DNA of 64,000 nt from Streptomyces lincolnensis (GCF_001685355.1 NZ_CP016438.1:3100001-3164000), one strand, 5' to 3'. Counted from the stretch's first letter, positions 1 through 9,486 are shown. Numbers and translations: made by a program. The notes: a model not told the origin generated them from the letters alone.

Positions 1-1
1 C

Positions 2-367
2 CGTCACCGGCTGGACGCCGGGGTGCTCGGCGTCCTCGGTCTCCGGGTGGACAGCGCGACGGAGGCCGCCGTCCTGCTCCTGGACCCGGAGCCGAAGGGG
101 CTCACGATCACCACCGCCCGCGAGGTGGTCGTGGCGGCGGACCGCCCGGAGATAGAGGTCGGGCTCGACGGCGAGGCCCTGACCCTGCCCACCCCGGTCC
201 ACCTCCACATCACCCCCGGCGCCCTGCGCGTCCGCGTCCCCCGCGACCGCCCCGGCGTTCCGGAGCCCGCGCCGCGTCTGAACTGGCGGCGGCTGCGCAA
301 GCTGGCGGCATCGGTGGGGCGCACGGCTGTACCGCGGCGGCCCGGACGCCGTAAGACCCTCCTGTGA
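2..367 (+). CDS. Diacylglycerol/lipid kinase family protein, C-terminal fragment
   Basis: The frame is open from base 2 to a TGA at 367, so the start lies outside the window; about 121 residues are seen. A segment reading DGEALTLPTPVHLHI followed by PGALRVRVP matches the C-terminal beta-sandwich of YegS/DAGK-type lipid kinases, where a conserved 'DGE' and a 'P.aLrv.vP' strand end the fold. The tail is Arg/Lys rich (PRRPGRRK). The family phosphorylates diacylglycerol or related lipids with ATP. The catalytic GGDGT motif would be upstream and cannot be checked, so function rests on the C-terminal signature only. Confidence 0.7.
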   Translation, partial: RHRLDAGVLGVLGLRVDSATEAAVLLLDPEPKGLTITTAREVVVAADRPEIEVGLDGEALTLPTPVHLHITPGALRVRVPRDRPGVPEPAPRLNWRRLRKLAASVGRTAVPRRPGRRKTLL

Positions 368-390
368 TACGGGAGTTGTGATACGGGAGT

Positions 391-717
391 TCAGGCCTGG
401 CCGGTCTCGAAGCGGGAGATCCTGCCGTCGTCCCCGACCGTGAAGTTCCACCGGGTGCGCATCTCGCCCCAGGTGTCGTTGCTGTAGCGGGCGAGGAGGG
501 CGCGGCCGCCCTGGGACTCGTTGTCGACCTCCATGTGGCCGTGGGAGGAGAAGATCTCCCGGTCGGTCCAGTCGTCGAGGTCGCGGTCGCTGCCGTCGTC
601 CGCCATGGTCGCGCCGGGGGCGAGAAGCGCCTGGAAGGCCTCCCGGTCATGGGCGTTGACGGCCGCGACGAAGGCACGGACGGCCGGGTCGCTGAGTTTG
701 GCGGTCTGAATCGTCAT
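391..717 (-). CDS. SnoaL/NTF2-like family protein
   Basis: A 108-residue protein (MTIQTAKLSD...) with the NTF2-like cone layout: an N-terminal helix DPAVRAFVAAVNAHDREAF, a loop typical of SnoaL-like proteins (LLAPGATMADDG), then strands ending RWNFTVGDDGRISRFETGQ. Such proteins are small-molecule isomerases, hydrolases or binding pockets; the substrate cannot be inferred. An in-frame GTG at 732 would add five residues, but ATG 717 gives the usual family N-terminus. It is divergent from the DoxX gene. No strong ribosome site is visible. Confidence 0.65.
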   Translation of the reverse strand: MTIQTAKLSDPAVRAFVAAVNAHDREAFQALLAPGATMADDGSDRDLDDWTDREIFSSHGHMEVDNESQGGRALLARYSNDTWGEMRTRWNFTVGDDGRISRFETGQA

Positions 718-840
718 GGCAGCCAGACTCACACCGCCCGCCGGGGCCCGCCACCCGAACGGCGGCGCGGGTCTCCCGGCCGGGTGTGGGGAGTGCGACG
801 GTGGAGACCCGTGAGCTTTCCGTCCTTTCCGGGAGTCATC

Positions 841-1398
<558 letters not shown>

Positions 1399-1454
1399 AG
1401 GCACGAGTGGGGGCACTGTGTCGTGCGGGCACGGCGGCATGGCAGGCTGCCCGC

Positions 1455-1805
1455 ATGACTGAGCCGGCCACCTCCCCTGTCACGCCCGCGGACCTGTGGG
1501 GCTCCATCGACGAGTTGTGGGCCTGGCTGGAGGCCAACCGGCCGGCCGGCGACGACGCCCAGAGCCTGCTGGTGCGCATGCTGAAGCTGTCGGAGGAGGT
1601 CGGCGAGGTCGCCCAGGCGGTGATCGGGGTGACCGGTCGGAACCCGCGCAAGGGCGTCACCCATACCTGGGAGGACGTCGAGGGCGAGCTGTGCGACGTG
1701 GTGATCACGGCCCTGGTGGCCCTGCGCACGCTCACCCCGGACACCCGTGAGGTCTTCACGCGGCATCTGGCCCGGGTGACGGAACGGTCCCGGCCCGGCG
1801 GCTGA
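1455..1805 (+). CDS. MazG-like nucleotide pyrophosphohydrolase
   Basis: A 116-residue protein with the MazG/all-alpha NTP pyrophosphatase metal motif in two helices: KLSEEVGEVAQAV (EExxE) and EDVEGELCDVVITAL (ExxxE..D). Members hydrolyse non-canonical or excess NTPs to NMP and pyrophosphate, using Mg bound by these acidic residues. The single-domain length fits small housekeeping MazG-like proteins rather than full-length MazG (about 260 residues). Its 3' end overlaps the convergent ROK gene by about 50 bases. Confidence 0.8.
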   Translation: MTEPATSPVTPADLWGSIDELWAWLEANRPAGDDAQSLLVRMLKLSEEVGEVAQAVIGVTGRNPRKGVTHTWEDVEGELCDVVITALVALRTLTPDTREVFTRHLARVTERSRPGG

Positions 1806-3048
1806 ACCCCGCCGGCTCCGGGTCCGGCCGGGGCCGGGTCCTGGCCGGGCTGGCCAGGCCGAGCCGGGTGAGGAACTGCTGGAGGGTGAAGGCCGCCATA
1901 CCGAGGGCCACCGCGTTGCCCGGGACCCGCGAGGGCTCGACGACGAGGCCGGCCAGGGAGCCGGGCAGGACGTGGTGGGGCAGTTCGTCGCGCACCGCGG
2001 GCACGAGCCGGTCGGCGAGGGCCTCGGAGGCCCAGCCGGTGAGGGTGATGTGCGGGACGTCGAGCAGGTTGACCAGGTCCCCGAGGCCCGCGGCGAGATA
2101 GCGCGCGGTGCGCAGGACCAGCACGGACAGCGCCGGATCGCCCGCGGCGAGACCCTGGGCGACCCTCTCGACGAAGTCCCGCTGCCGCTGCTGCCGCAGC
2201 AGGGGGTGGCCCGGGTCGATCTCGGCGAGGGTGGTCCGCAGGCCGGGGGCCCCGACGTACGCCTCGACGCAGCCGCGCCGGCCGCACCGGCACGCCCGGC
2301 CGTCCAGCTCCAGGAGTGTGTGGCCCCACTCGCCGGCGTTGTTGGTGATACCGCGGATCAGCGAGCCGTCGAGGGCGATCCCGGCGCCGACACCGGTGCC
2401 GAGGTTGACGACGGCCATGCTGTCCACCGCGTTGCCGACGCCGAACCACATCTCGGACAGGATGACGGCCTTGAGCGGATTGTCGACGTACACGGGGATG
2501 GCGAGGTCTTCCAGCAGCTCCTCGATGCGGACGTCGTGCCAGTCCCAGTTCGGCGCGAAGACCGAGACACCCGCGTCGGGATGGACGTGCCCCGGCATGC
2601 TCACCCCGACGCCGATGACGCGTGCCCGCTCGGTCGCGTCGGCGCCGACGGCCCCGTCGATCGCGCGGACGATGCCGTCGACGACGTAGGCCGGGTCGTT
2701 CTCCTCCTCGTCGAGCGCGACCTCGGCATGGCCGAGGACGCCGAGCGCGAGGTCGTGGACGACGGCGTCGACGTAGGTCTCGGCCACGTCCACGCCGACG
2801 ATACGGCCGCGGTCCGGGGCGATGGTCAGCCGCTCCTGCGGCCGTCCACCGGTGTTGCGCTCCACGGCGGCGATGTGCAGGACGCCCCCGGACAGGAACT
2901 CGGTGACGAGGGTCGCCACGGTCGCCTGGCTGAGCCCGGTGTGCCGGGCGAGCTCCTGGCGGGTGGACGGCCCGAGTTCGAACAAAGCGTGCAGAACCTC
3001 GAACCGGTTCTCGCTACGAAGATCACGGGCCGTGTGCCGCGCCACCAT
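1756..3048 (-). CDS. ROK family transcriptional regulator
   Basis: A 430-residue ROK repressor. An N-terminal winged helix-turn-helix (about residues 15-65, with RQELARHTGLSQATVATLV) precedes a sugar-kinase-like domain. The nucleotide/sugar segment NLGTGVGAGIALDGSLIRG and the zinc signature EWGH...CRCGRRGCVE (about residues 240-265) are both present. It is the last gene of the beta-galactosidase operon, starting 6 bases after the GH35 stop, with AAGGAG just before its ATG. Co-transcription and the palindrome over the operon promoter (8883-8897) suggest it is the local repressor, induced by a galactoside or the product sugar. That is inference; ROK kinase activity seems unlikely because of the HTH. 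Confidence 0.9.
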   Translation of the reverse strand: MVARHTARDLRSENRFEVLHALFELGPSTRQELARHTGLSQATVATLVTEFLSGGVLHIAAVERNTGGRPQERLTIAPDRGRIVGVDVAETYVDAVVHDLALGVLGHAEVALDEEENDPAYVVDGIVRAIDGAVGADATERARVIGVGVSMPGHVHPDAGVSVFAPNWDWHDVRIEELLEDLAIPVYVDNPLKAVILSEMWFGVGNAVDSMAVVNLGTGVGAGIALDGSLIRGITNNAGEWGHTLLELDGRACRCGRRGCVEAYVGAPGLRTTLAEIDPGHPLLRQQRQRDFVERVAQGLAAGDPALSVLVLRTARYLAAGLGDLVNLLDVPHITLTGWASEALADRLVPAVRDELPHHVLPGSLAGLVVEPSRVPGNAVALGMAAFTLQQFLTRLGLASPARTRPRPDPEPAGFSRRAGTVPSPGPDAA

Positions 3049-3054
3049 GCTCCT

Positions 3055-5634
3055 TCAGCTGTCAGGGGACTCCAGCCACAGCGTACGGAGTTCGGCGTCC
3101 CCCGGTCCGGCCGCTCCGCGCACCAGCAGGGTCAGCCCCGGCCACCCCGACGGGATCCAGAGTACGTTCGAATCCCCGCCGGAGAAGGCCGGTCGGTCGC
3201 CGACCCAGACCCGGCCCACGCACTCCCCGTCGGCCCAGCCGGTCACCCGGATCCGTGATCCGTCCAGCCGTACCAGCAGGCCGTCGTGGGACGGCGGCAG
3301 GTCGATGTCGAGCCATGCCTCCTCCCCCGGTTCCAGGACCAGCGGCAGCCGGATCTCCGGTCCGGGAGCGGCCTCGGTGGCGAACGCGGTGAGCGACTCG
3401 TCGTCCTGCGTGGAGCAGGTCCAGCCGGTCACCGGGTCCAGGCCGAGCAATTCGGCGCCGAGGCCGGCACCGCTGGGGTGGTGCGGCACGGTGACCGAGA
3501 TCCGGTGGGTCCCGGCGGGCAGCAGGACCCAGGGGTCCTCGGTGTGGACGGTGAACGGCTCGCCGTCGTCCACACTCACCCGCACCGGCTCGGCGACCCC
3601 CTTCAGGTGCAGTGCGGACGCGGTGTCCGACCGGATCCCGCGGGTGTAGGTGACGGGCACTCCGACGCGGGTGCTGCTCCAGCCGCCGAGCACGCGCACG
3701 GGTGCGGGCCGGCCCGTCCAGTGGCCGTGCACCGACCACAGGGCCGACACGTCCGCCGTCTCCCGGACCGTCCACAGCGTGCCGAGTCCGCGCAGCGCGC
3801 CGAGGCGGAGGGCGGGCAGGCGCGCGTCGTCGAAGTTCGCGTGCCCCCAGATCTCCACGACGGCCTCGATGGCGGCCGGTCCGGTCGTCGCACGGACGTC
3901 GATCCGCTCGGCCGCCCCGAACCCGGCGATCGTCGGCCGCACCGCGCCGCCGATCGACAGGTCGACGATGTCCGCCGCCCCGACGAGCAGCAGTTCGTCG
4001 ACACCGGTCAGGTCCGCCGTCGCCCGGTAGGTGCCGCGCCCCCGGTACACACCGAGCGACTCCAGCGTCGGCGGCAGCTCATGACCGCCCGCCGCCTTCT
4101 CGGCAGGGGTCTGCGATCGCCGCCGCGCCTCCCGTACGTCGACCGACGTCCCGGTGGCCCGCGCGGTCGCAGGATCGCCAACATGCGCCGTGCCGTCGCG
4201 GTCCACCCCGCGCAGGCGTACGGCGTCCCGCGGGGCCAGCGCGACGAGGATCAGCCCCTCGATCGTCGCCCGCTCCGGCGCTCCGGCCACCGGTGCCGGG
4301 ATCTCCACCCCGGTTCCGTCCACGACGACGGTGACCGGCACCTCGGAGGAGAACGTCAGCACGCCCTCCGCCGCCGCCACCAGATCCGCGGACGCCAGGG
4401 TGAGTGTCCCGTCGTACCCCCAGGGCCGCAGGGGCACGTCCACCAGCATCAGCGGGCACGAGTCGGGGGCGACGGCGACGGGCACGCCGTTCACGACCGC
4501 CGTGCCGGCCTCCTTGCCGAGGTGCGGTACGGCGACGAGCTGACCGCCCTCGTCGAGGTCGAGGGCCGACGGTGACGAACTGGTCGGGAAGTCGGCGGTG
4601 ATCCCCACGCGCGGCAGGGCCGAGGTGGCGAGCGCGAGGCGCGGCCCCAGGGCGTCGATGACCCGGGCGAGCAGTTGGCCCTCGGCGTACTCGGGGCGTT
4701 CGGCGCCGGTGGAGGAGACGTAGCCGCCGAAGTCGTAGCCGTGGCTCATGAAGTTGCCGGGCTCGCCCCAGTTCCCGGTGGACGGGGTGTACCCGAAGTT
4801 CCAGCCGGACGACTGGAGATAGGGCGCGATCAGGGAGGCGCCGCTGGCCAGGAGCCGCCGCAGGGTGCGGTGGCGGCGGTTGGTCTCGGTGATCAGCAGG
4901 GGCAGGTCGCGTTCGGCCAACAGCCCGGCGTAGCGCCGTACTTCGGGTTCGATGTCCGGGGAGTCGTCGTCGGGGTAGAAGTTGCATGCCGGGACGACGC
5001 CGGGGACGTCGCCGGTGGCTCCTTCGATGTCGCCCTGTCCGGAGCAGGCGATCAGCGGCACGGTGATGCCGTGGCGCAGGGCCTGGTCGCGCAGGGCGGT
5101 CACATAGCCGGTGCGGTCCTCGCAGTCGAAGAAGTCCAGCTCGTTCTCCAACTGCACCATGATGACCGGGCCGTTCGCCGGGTACTGGCGCTCGGCGAGG
5201 AGCGGCAGGACCTGGTCGAACCAGGCGGCGACCTGCGCGAGGAAGCGCGGCTCGTGCTGGCGCACCCGCAGCTCGGGATCGAGTCCCAGCCAGGCCGGCA
5301 GCGCGCCGCCGTCCCACTCGGAGCAGATGTAGGGACCGGGCCGCGCGATGACGTACAGGCCCGCCTCCCGCGCGAGGTCCAGGAAGGCGGCGACATCGCG
5401 GCGGCCCTCGAAGGACCAGCGGCCGGGGGCCGTCTCGTGGAAGTTCCACGGCAGATAGACGTCCACGCAGGTGTAGCCGGAGGCCCGTACCTGTTCGAGC
5501 CGGGCGCGCCACTGTTCCCGCGGGAGGCGGAAGTAGAACAGGGACGCGCACAGCACGATCCGTGGACCGCCCTCGGTGCGGATGCCTCGGGCGTCGAGTT
5601 CGACGCCGTGGGTGAGGACTGTCGGCCGGCTCAC
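3055..5634 (-). CDS. Beta-galactosidase, glycoside hydrolase family 35
   Basis: An 859-residue GH35 enzyme. The TIM barrel fills roughly the first 330 residues: the IVLCASLFYFRLPREQW start of the family, VDVYLPWNFHE, then ARPGPYICSEWDGGALPAWL. The proton donor is likely Glu in VQLENEL (about residue 165) and the nucleophile Glu in LLITETN (about residue 250). The remainder is beta-sandwich jelly-roll domains (WGHANFDDARLPALRLG region) typical of long GH35 enzymes. No signal peptide is seen, so it probably cleaves terminal beta-galactosides in the cytoplasm after import by the adjoining ABC system. It overlaps the upstream permease by 4 bases (ATGA type). Confidence 0.93.
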   Translation of the reverse strand: MSRPTVLTHGVELDARGIRTEGGPRIVLCASLFYFRLPREQWRARLEQVRASGYTCVDVYLPWNFHETAPGRWSFEGRRDVAAFLDLAREAGLYVIARPGPYICSEWDGGALPAWLGLDPELRVRQHEPRFLAQVAAWFDQVLPLLAERQYPANGPVIMVQLENELDFFDCEDRTGYVTALRDQALRHGITVPLIACSGQGDIEGATGDVPGVVPACNFYPDDDSPDIEPEVRRYAGLLAERDLPLLITETNRRHRTLRRLLASGASLIAPYLQSSGWNFGYTPSTGNWGEPGNFMSHGYDFGGYVSSTGAERPEYAEGQLLARVIDALGPRLALATSALPRVGITADFPTSSSPSALDLDEGGQLVAVPHLGKEAGTAVVNGVPVAVAPDSCPLMLVDVPLRPWGYDGTLTLASADLVAAAEGVLTFSSEVPVTVVVDGTGVEIPAPVAGAPERATIEGLILVALAPRDAVRLRGVDRDGTAHVGDPATARATGTSVDVREARRRSQTPAEKAAGGHELPPTLESLGVYRGRGTYRATADLTGVDELLLVGAADIVDLSIGGAVRPTIAGFGAAERIDVRATTGPAAIEAVVEIWGHANFDDARLPALRLGALRGLGTLWTVRETADVSALWSVHGHWTGRPAPVRVLGGWSSTRVGVPVTYTRGIRSDTASALHLKGVAEPVRVSVDDGEPFTVHTEDPWVLLPAGTHRISVTVPHHPSGAGLGAELLGLDPVTGWTCSTQDDESLTAFATEAAPGPEIRLPLVLEPGEEAWLDIDLPPSHDGLLVRLDGSRIRVTGWADGECVGRVWVGDRPAFSGGDSNVLWIPSGWPGLTLLVRGAAGPGDAELRTLWLESPDS

Positions 5635-6545
5635 TTGACCCCCGCGCTTCCGCCGCTGATGTCCATTTCGTACAGGTACTTCTGGCCGATGTAGTAGACC
5701 AGGATCATCGGCAGGGCGAGCAGGATCGAGCCGACCATCACCAGGTTCCAGGGCGGCGCCTGGCCCGCCTGCGAGGTGGCGGTGATGTACTGCACGCCCA
5801 GTGCGAGCGGCATCTTCGACTCGTCGTTGAGGTAGATCAGGGGGCCCATGAAGTCGCCCCAGGTGTGGGTGAGCGTGAAGATGCCGATGGCGATCAGGAC
5901 GGGCCTGAGCATCGGGAACATGATCCGCCGGTAGATGCCGAAGAAGCCCAGGCCGTCCATCATGGCGGCCTCGTCGAGCTGGCTGGGCAGCCGGGAGACG
6001 AACTGCCGTACCAGGAAGACGTTGAAGGCGTTGGAGAAGAAGTTCGGCACGATCAGCGGCAGGAAGGTGTTCACCCAGCCCAGGTCCCGGAAAAGGATGA
6101 ACTGGGGGATCATCGTGATCTGCGTCGGGATCATCATCGTCGCGATGACGATGAGGAACATCGTGTTCTTGCCCGGTGCCCGCAGCCGGGCGAAGGCATA
6201 GCCGACCAGGCCGCTGGAGAGGACCTGTCCGGCCACCGAGAACAGCGAGATGAGCACCGAGTTGAGCAGGAAGGTGCCCACCGGCAGTTCGGTGCCGAAC
6301 ACCCGGGAGAAGTTGTCCCAGTGGAACTCGCGCGGGATGACCGTGAACGAGCCGGAGTTCACGGTGGCGTCGCTGGACAGGGCGATCGAACCGACGAAGA
6401 CCAGCGGGGCGGTCAGGACCGCCGCGACGATCAGCAGGGTGCCGTAGGTGAACGGGGTCGCGCGGAACGCCCGTGCGGCGGGGGCCTCTTGGCGTTTCTT
6501 GCTCTGTTGTTTCTCGTTGAGGGTGGTCGCCAGGGTCGCCATCAC
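5631..6545 (-). CDS. Carbohydrate ABC transporter permease, MalG type
   Basis: 304 residues with six predicted membrane helices and a cytoplasmic EAA loop at about residues 190-210 (DEAAMMDGLGFFGIYRRIM), the site that docks the ATPase. The sequence is typical of the MalG/CUT1 second permease: a long N-terminal tail, FATPF...LLIVAAVLTAPLVF first helix, and the usual C-terminal YLYEMDISGG. It overlaps both neighbours by 4 bases, indicating tight translational coupling in the sugar-uptake operon. No ATPase gene lies in this operon, as is common in Streptomyces where one shared MsiK-type ATPase serves many CUT1 importers. Confidence 0.93.
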   Translation of the reverse strand: MMATLATTLNEKQQSKKRQEAPAARAFRATPFTYGTLLIVAAVLTAPLVFVGSIALSSDATVNSGSFTVIPREFHWDNFSRVFGTELPVGTFLLNSVLISLFSVAGQVLSSGLVGYAFARLRAPGKNTMFLIVIATMMIPTQITMIPQFILFRDLGWVNTFLPLIVPNFFSNAFNVFLVRQFVSRLPSQLDEAAMMDGLGFFGIYRRIMFPMLRPVLIAIGIFTLTHTWGDFMGPLIYLNDESKMPLALGVQYITATSQAGQAPPWNLVMVGSILLALPMILVYYIGQKYLYEMDISGGSAGVK

Positions 6546-7519
6546 TTCACCTCGGTCTCGTAGAACACCCAGCGCCGGGTGGTGCGGAAGGCGATCACGG
6601 TGAAGACCAGGATCACCAGGAACAGCAGCCAGGAGATCGCCGAGGCGTAGCCCATGTGGTAGTAGCTGAACGCCTGGTCGAACAGGAACGGCACCATCGT
6701 CTGGGCCGCGTCGTAGCCCGCTGGGTTCTTGGCCTTCGAGACGAGGATGTAGACCTGCGAGAAGACCTGGAACGCGCCGATCAGGCCCATGATCAGGTTG
6801 AAGAAGATGATGGGCGTCAGATGCGGCAGCGTGATGCTCCAGAACTGCCGCATCGCACTCGCGCCGTCGACCTCGGCCGCCTCGTACAGCTCACGCGGGA
6901 TGCCCTTCATGGCGGCGAGCAGCAGCACGGTCGCGGCGCCCGCGCCCCACGTCGACATCAGGATGAGGGCGGGCTTGACCCAGGGGCCGTCGTACAGCCA
7001 GTTGGGGCCGGAGACGCCGAACAGACCGAGGAAGTCGTTGATCGGGCCGTTCGGCGCGAGCACCATCCGGAAGATCATCGCCGTGGCGACCAGCGGGATC
7101 AGCGTCGGCAGGTAGATCAGGGTGCGGAACAGCTTGCGGGCCCTGACCTGCTTGTTGAGCAGGTTCGCCAGCCACAGGCCGAGGACCAGGCCGAGCGGGA
7201 CCGAGATCGCCGCGTAGAAGAGGGTGTTCCACAGGGCCTTCCAGAACACCGGGTCGTCCGTGAGGAGCTTGACGTAGTTGTCGAAGCCGACCCACTGCGG
7301 CGGGGTGAAGGAGTCCCAGTCGGTCAGGGAGTAGTAGATCGACGCGATCATCGGCCCGAGCAGGAAGACCAGGAAGCCGATGATCCAGGGCGAGATGAAC
7401 AGGTAGAAGGACAGGGCCTCACGGCGGCGCCGCTTGGAGAGCTTCTGCTTCCCGGGCTTGGGTGAGGCGGGCTTCTCCGCGGCCGCCGGGGCGGCCTTCG
7501 GGGCGGTCGAGGTTGCCAT
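6542..7519 (-). CDS. Sugar ABC transporter permease, MalF type
   Basis: 325 residues, six predicted membrane helices after a basic, Ala/Pro/Lys-rich N-terminal tail (KPASPKPGKQKLSKRRRREA). The EAA loop is YEAAEVDGASAMRQFWSITLP at about residues 215-235, matching CUT1 first-permease proteins. It pairs with the MalG-type permease that overlaps its 3' end and lies 6 bases downstream of the binding-protein gene. Role: the membrane channel for the oligosaccharide that the GH35 enzyme later hydrolyses; the exact sugar is inferred from that neighbour only. Confidence 0.93.
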   Translation of the reverse strand: MATSTAPKAAPAAAEKPASPKPGKQKLSKRRRREALSFYLFISPWIIGFLVFLLGPMIASIYYSLTDWDSFTPPQWVGFDNYVKLLTDDPVFWKALWNTLFYAAISVPLGLVLGLWLANLLNKQVRARKLFRTLIYLPTLIPLVATAMIFRMVLAPNGPINDFLGLFGVSGPNWLYDGPWVKPALILMSTWGAGAATVLLLAAMKGIPRELYEAAEVDGASAMRQFWSITLPHLTPIIFFNLIMGLIGAFQVFSQVYILVSKAKNPAGYDAAQTMVPFLFDQAFSYYHMGYASAISWLLFLVILVFTVIAFRTTRRWVFYETEVK

Positions 7520-7525
7520 CGCCGG

Positions 7526-8812
7526 TCATGCCCCGGACTTGATGAGGGCCTCAAGGTCCTTCTGCACGGCGGTCAGCGCCTTCTTGGCGCTGCGCTCCTT
7601 GCCGAGCCAGAAGTCGGCCAGGCCGTTGGAGATCGTGTCGATCATCTCCTGCCACTCGGGGATGAACGGCGCCCGGAAGACGAACTCGCTCGACTCGGCG
7701 AACACGCCCATGTCGACGTCCGTCTTCATCCACGAGGGCTTGAGGAACGCCGGGCTCTTCTGCACCTCCAGGTTGGCCGGCACGTCCTGGCCGGAGGCGA
7801 TGATCTGCGCCTGCGCCTCGTTGGAGGTGAGGAAGTCGATCGCCTTGAAGGCGTTGTCGCGCTGCTTGGAGGTGCGGGAGATCGCCAGTCCGCTGCCGAA
7901 CGCCGACACGGCCTGCTTCTTGCCGCGCCACATCGGCGCGATGTCCCAGCCGAACGACACCTTCGTCAGACCCGACATGACCCAGAAGCCGTTGGCGTGG
8001 GTGGCGACCTTCTGGTTGGGGAACGCCTGGTCGCCGCCGATGTCGGGGCCCATGTCGGCGTAGTCCGCCTTGCTCGGCACCACCTTGTGCTTGAAGACGA
8101 GGTCGCCCGCCCACTGGAGCGCCTCGACCACGGCGTCGCTGGCGACGGCGGGCCGGCCGTTCGCGTCGATGATGGTGCCGCCGTTCTGGTACGCGAGGCT
8201 CCACCACTGCGGGAACCATTCGGCACCGCTGTATCCCCACACCTTGCCGGGGACCGTCAGCTCCTTGAACGCGTCGAGGGCGTCGTCCCAGGTCCAGTCC
8301 GCGGTGGGGGCCTTGATGCCCTTCTTGTCGAACATGTCCTTGTTGTAGAACACGGTGACCGCGCCGGAACGGTCCGGGATCGCGTAGAGCTTGTCCTGGT
8401 ACGTGTACAGGGAGCCGACCGGGCCGAACCGCTGCTCGGGGTCGAGCTTCGCCGCCTTGGCGAGGTCGTCGAGCTCCAGCAGCTGGTTCTTGCTGGAGTA
8501 CGTGTTGACGCTCTCGGCGACCTGCATGATGTCCGGCCCGTTGCCGCCGGCGATCATCGTCTGGACCTTCTGCGCGTACGAGTCGCTCGGGATCAGCTGG
8601 AGCTTGACCTTGAGCTCCGGGTGCTTCTTGACCAGCAGATCGATGCGGGCCTGGTACGCCTTGCGGTCGGGGTCGCCGCCCCACACCGTCATCACCAGCG
8701 GCGCGTCACTCGCCCCGCTGCCGGAGCCGCACGCCGTCAGCGTGATGACTCCCGCCGCCACTCCCAGACCCAGAAAACCCCGACGAGAAAACCGCGCGCT
8801 GTCAAGCGTCAT
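7526..8812 (-). CDS. Extracellular sugar-binding lipoprotein (ABC transporter)
   Basis: 428 residues when started at ATG 8812, which has AAGGAAGGG about 9 bases upstream; an in-frame start at 8839 adds nine residues but lacks this site. The N-terminus has a Tat-like SRRGFLGLG segment and the lipobox LTAC, giving a diacylated Cys near residue 30. The mature part reads as a family-1 solute-binding protein (VMTVWGGDPDRKAYQARID, GNGPDIMQV, ...NAFKAIDFLTSNEAQ). It is the first gene of the operon with the two permeases, GH35 enzyme and ROK regulator. It captures the sugar outside the membrane and hands it to the permeases. Confidence 0.93.
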   Translation of the reverse strand: MTLDSARFSRRGFLGLGVAAGVITLTACGSGSGASDAPLVMTVWGGDPDRKAYQARIDLLVKKHPELKVKLQLIPSDSYAQKVQTMIAGGNGPDIMQVAESVNTYSSKNQLLELDDLAKAAKLDPEQRFGPVGSLYTYQDKLYAIPDRSGAVTVFYNKDMFDKKGIKAPTADWTWDDALDAFKELTVPGKVWGYSGAEWFPQWWSLAYQNGGTIIDANGRPAVASDAVVEALQWAGDLVFKHKVVPSKADYADMGPDIGGDQAFPNQKVATHANGFWVMSGLTKVSFGWDIAPMWRGKKQAVSAFGSGLAISRTSKQRDNAFKAIDFLTSNEAQAQIIASGQDVPANLEVQKSPAFLKPSWMKTDVDMGVFAESSEFVFRAPFIPEWQEMIDTISNGLADFWLGKERSAKKALTAVQKDLEALIKSGA

Positions 8813-8882
8813 GGCACTGCCCTTCCTTGAGACATGCACACGCCCTGAGGTCGCCCGGGTGATCAGGCCGGACTTCGAATGG

Positions 8883-8917
8883 CGGTTAAAATAACCGTCG
8901 TTTTAAGACAGCGACAA
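8883..8917 (-). promoter_or_regulatory. Promoter and palindromic operator of the beta-galactoside operon
   Basis: Read on the minus strand, TTGTCG (8917-8912) and TTATTT (8894-8889) are separated by 17 bases and fit a -35/-10 pair. The -10 region lies inside a perfect palindrome CGGTTA-AAA-TAACCG (8883-8897), about 70 bases before the binding-protein start. The stretch is unusually AT-rich for this chromosome. An operator over the -10 fits repression, most simply by the ROK protein ending the operon. Promoter elements are by eye; the palindrome is certain. Confidence 0.6.
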
Positions 8918-8980
8918 GACCTTGTTTCCCACAGGTTTCAGTTGTTACCTGGCGTGCGGGCAGTGCAAAACCGGTCATCG

Positions 8981-9486
8981 TCACGGTCGTTGCAGGTGGG
9001 AAGCCCTAGGTCGGCGCGGGCGCCAGGACCGCTTCCGCCGCGGAACCCATCGCCGGGCGCGGCCGCCGCGCAGGGCCGACTCCACGGCGTAGGTCACGGG
9101 CGGGACGAGGAACATGGGGAATCGGTCAACGGTGGTGGGGGTGAGCACTGCCGTCGTTACGGCGCCGACCGGGACGCTGAGGCGGGGGAGGCGTTGGTGT
9201 GGTGTCTGCGGGCGGTGGGCGGTGGGCGGTGGGGTTCCGGCAGCGCGCCGCCGGGCTCCGGCGGTACGGCGACGGTGGCACCCGGTGCCGTCGCCTGCGG
9301 TGCTTCCGTGAAGCGCGGGCGCGGTTCGGGCAGGTCGTCGAAGAGCGCCAGCAGATCCGGGCGCGTGCGGGCCCCGTCGAGAGCGGTGACCCGGTCGCCG
9401 TACTCATCGATGAGCAGCCGACCCTCACGGCTGTGCTCGGTGAGCGCCTCCAGGGTGTGGTCCCGGTCATCGTGGCTGATGCGGAG
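8981..9486 (-). pseudogene. DUF1707 (SHOCT-like) membrane protein, 5'-truncated and frameshifted
   Basis: From 9486 the minus strand encodes LRISHDDRDHTLEALTEHS, then EGRLLIDEYGDRVTALDGAR and DLLALFDDLPEP, a clear DUF1707 domain. No usable start exists, and a TGA lies in frame about 12 codons upstream. The frame stops at 9157. In a shifted frame the sequence continues with VPVGAVTTAVLTPTTV and FPMFLVPPVTYAVE, the sort of membrane tail DUF1707 proteins carry, ending at 8981. The shift falls near three tandem copies of a 7-base unit GGCGGTG (9211-9231), a plausible slippage site. Probably a decayed gene. Confidence 0.5.

Noticed and set aside
3166..3180. GTTCGAATCCCCGCC resembling a tRNA T-loop
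   Set aside because: It lies within the GH35 coding sequence and no acceptor stem, anticodon arm or CCA end can be paired around it.
1972..3258. 428-residue plus-strand frame opposite the ROK gene
   Set aside because: A shadow of high-GC coding DNA: it overlaps the recognisable ROK signature on the other strand, is full of low-complexity Arg/Gly/Asp runs and has no homology that I recognise.
3286..4575. 429-residue plus-strand frame inside the GH35 gene
   Set aside because: Antisense to a clear beta-galactosidase with intact motifs; composition is biased and no domain is visible.
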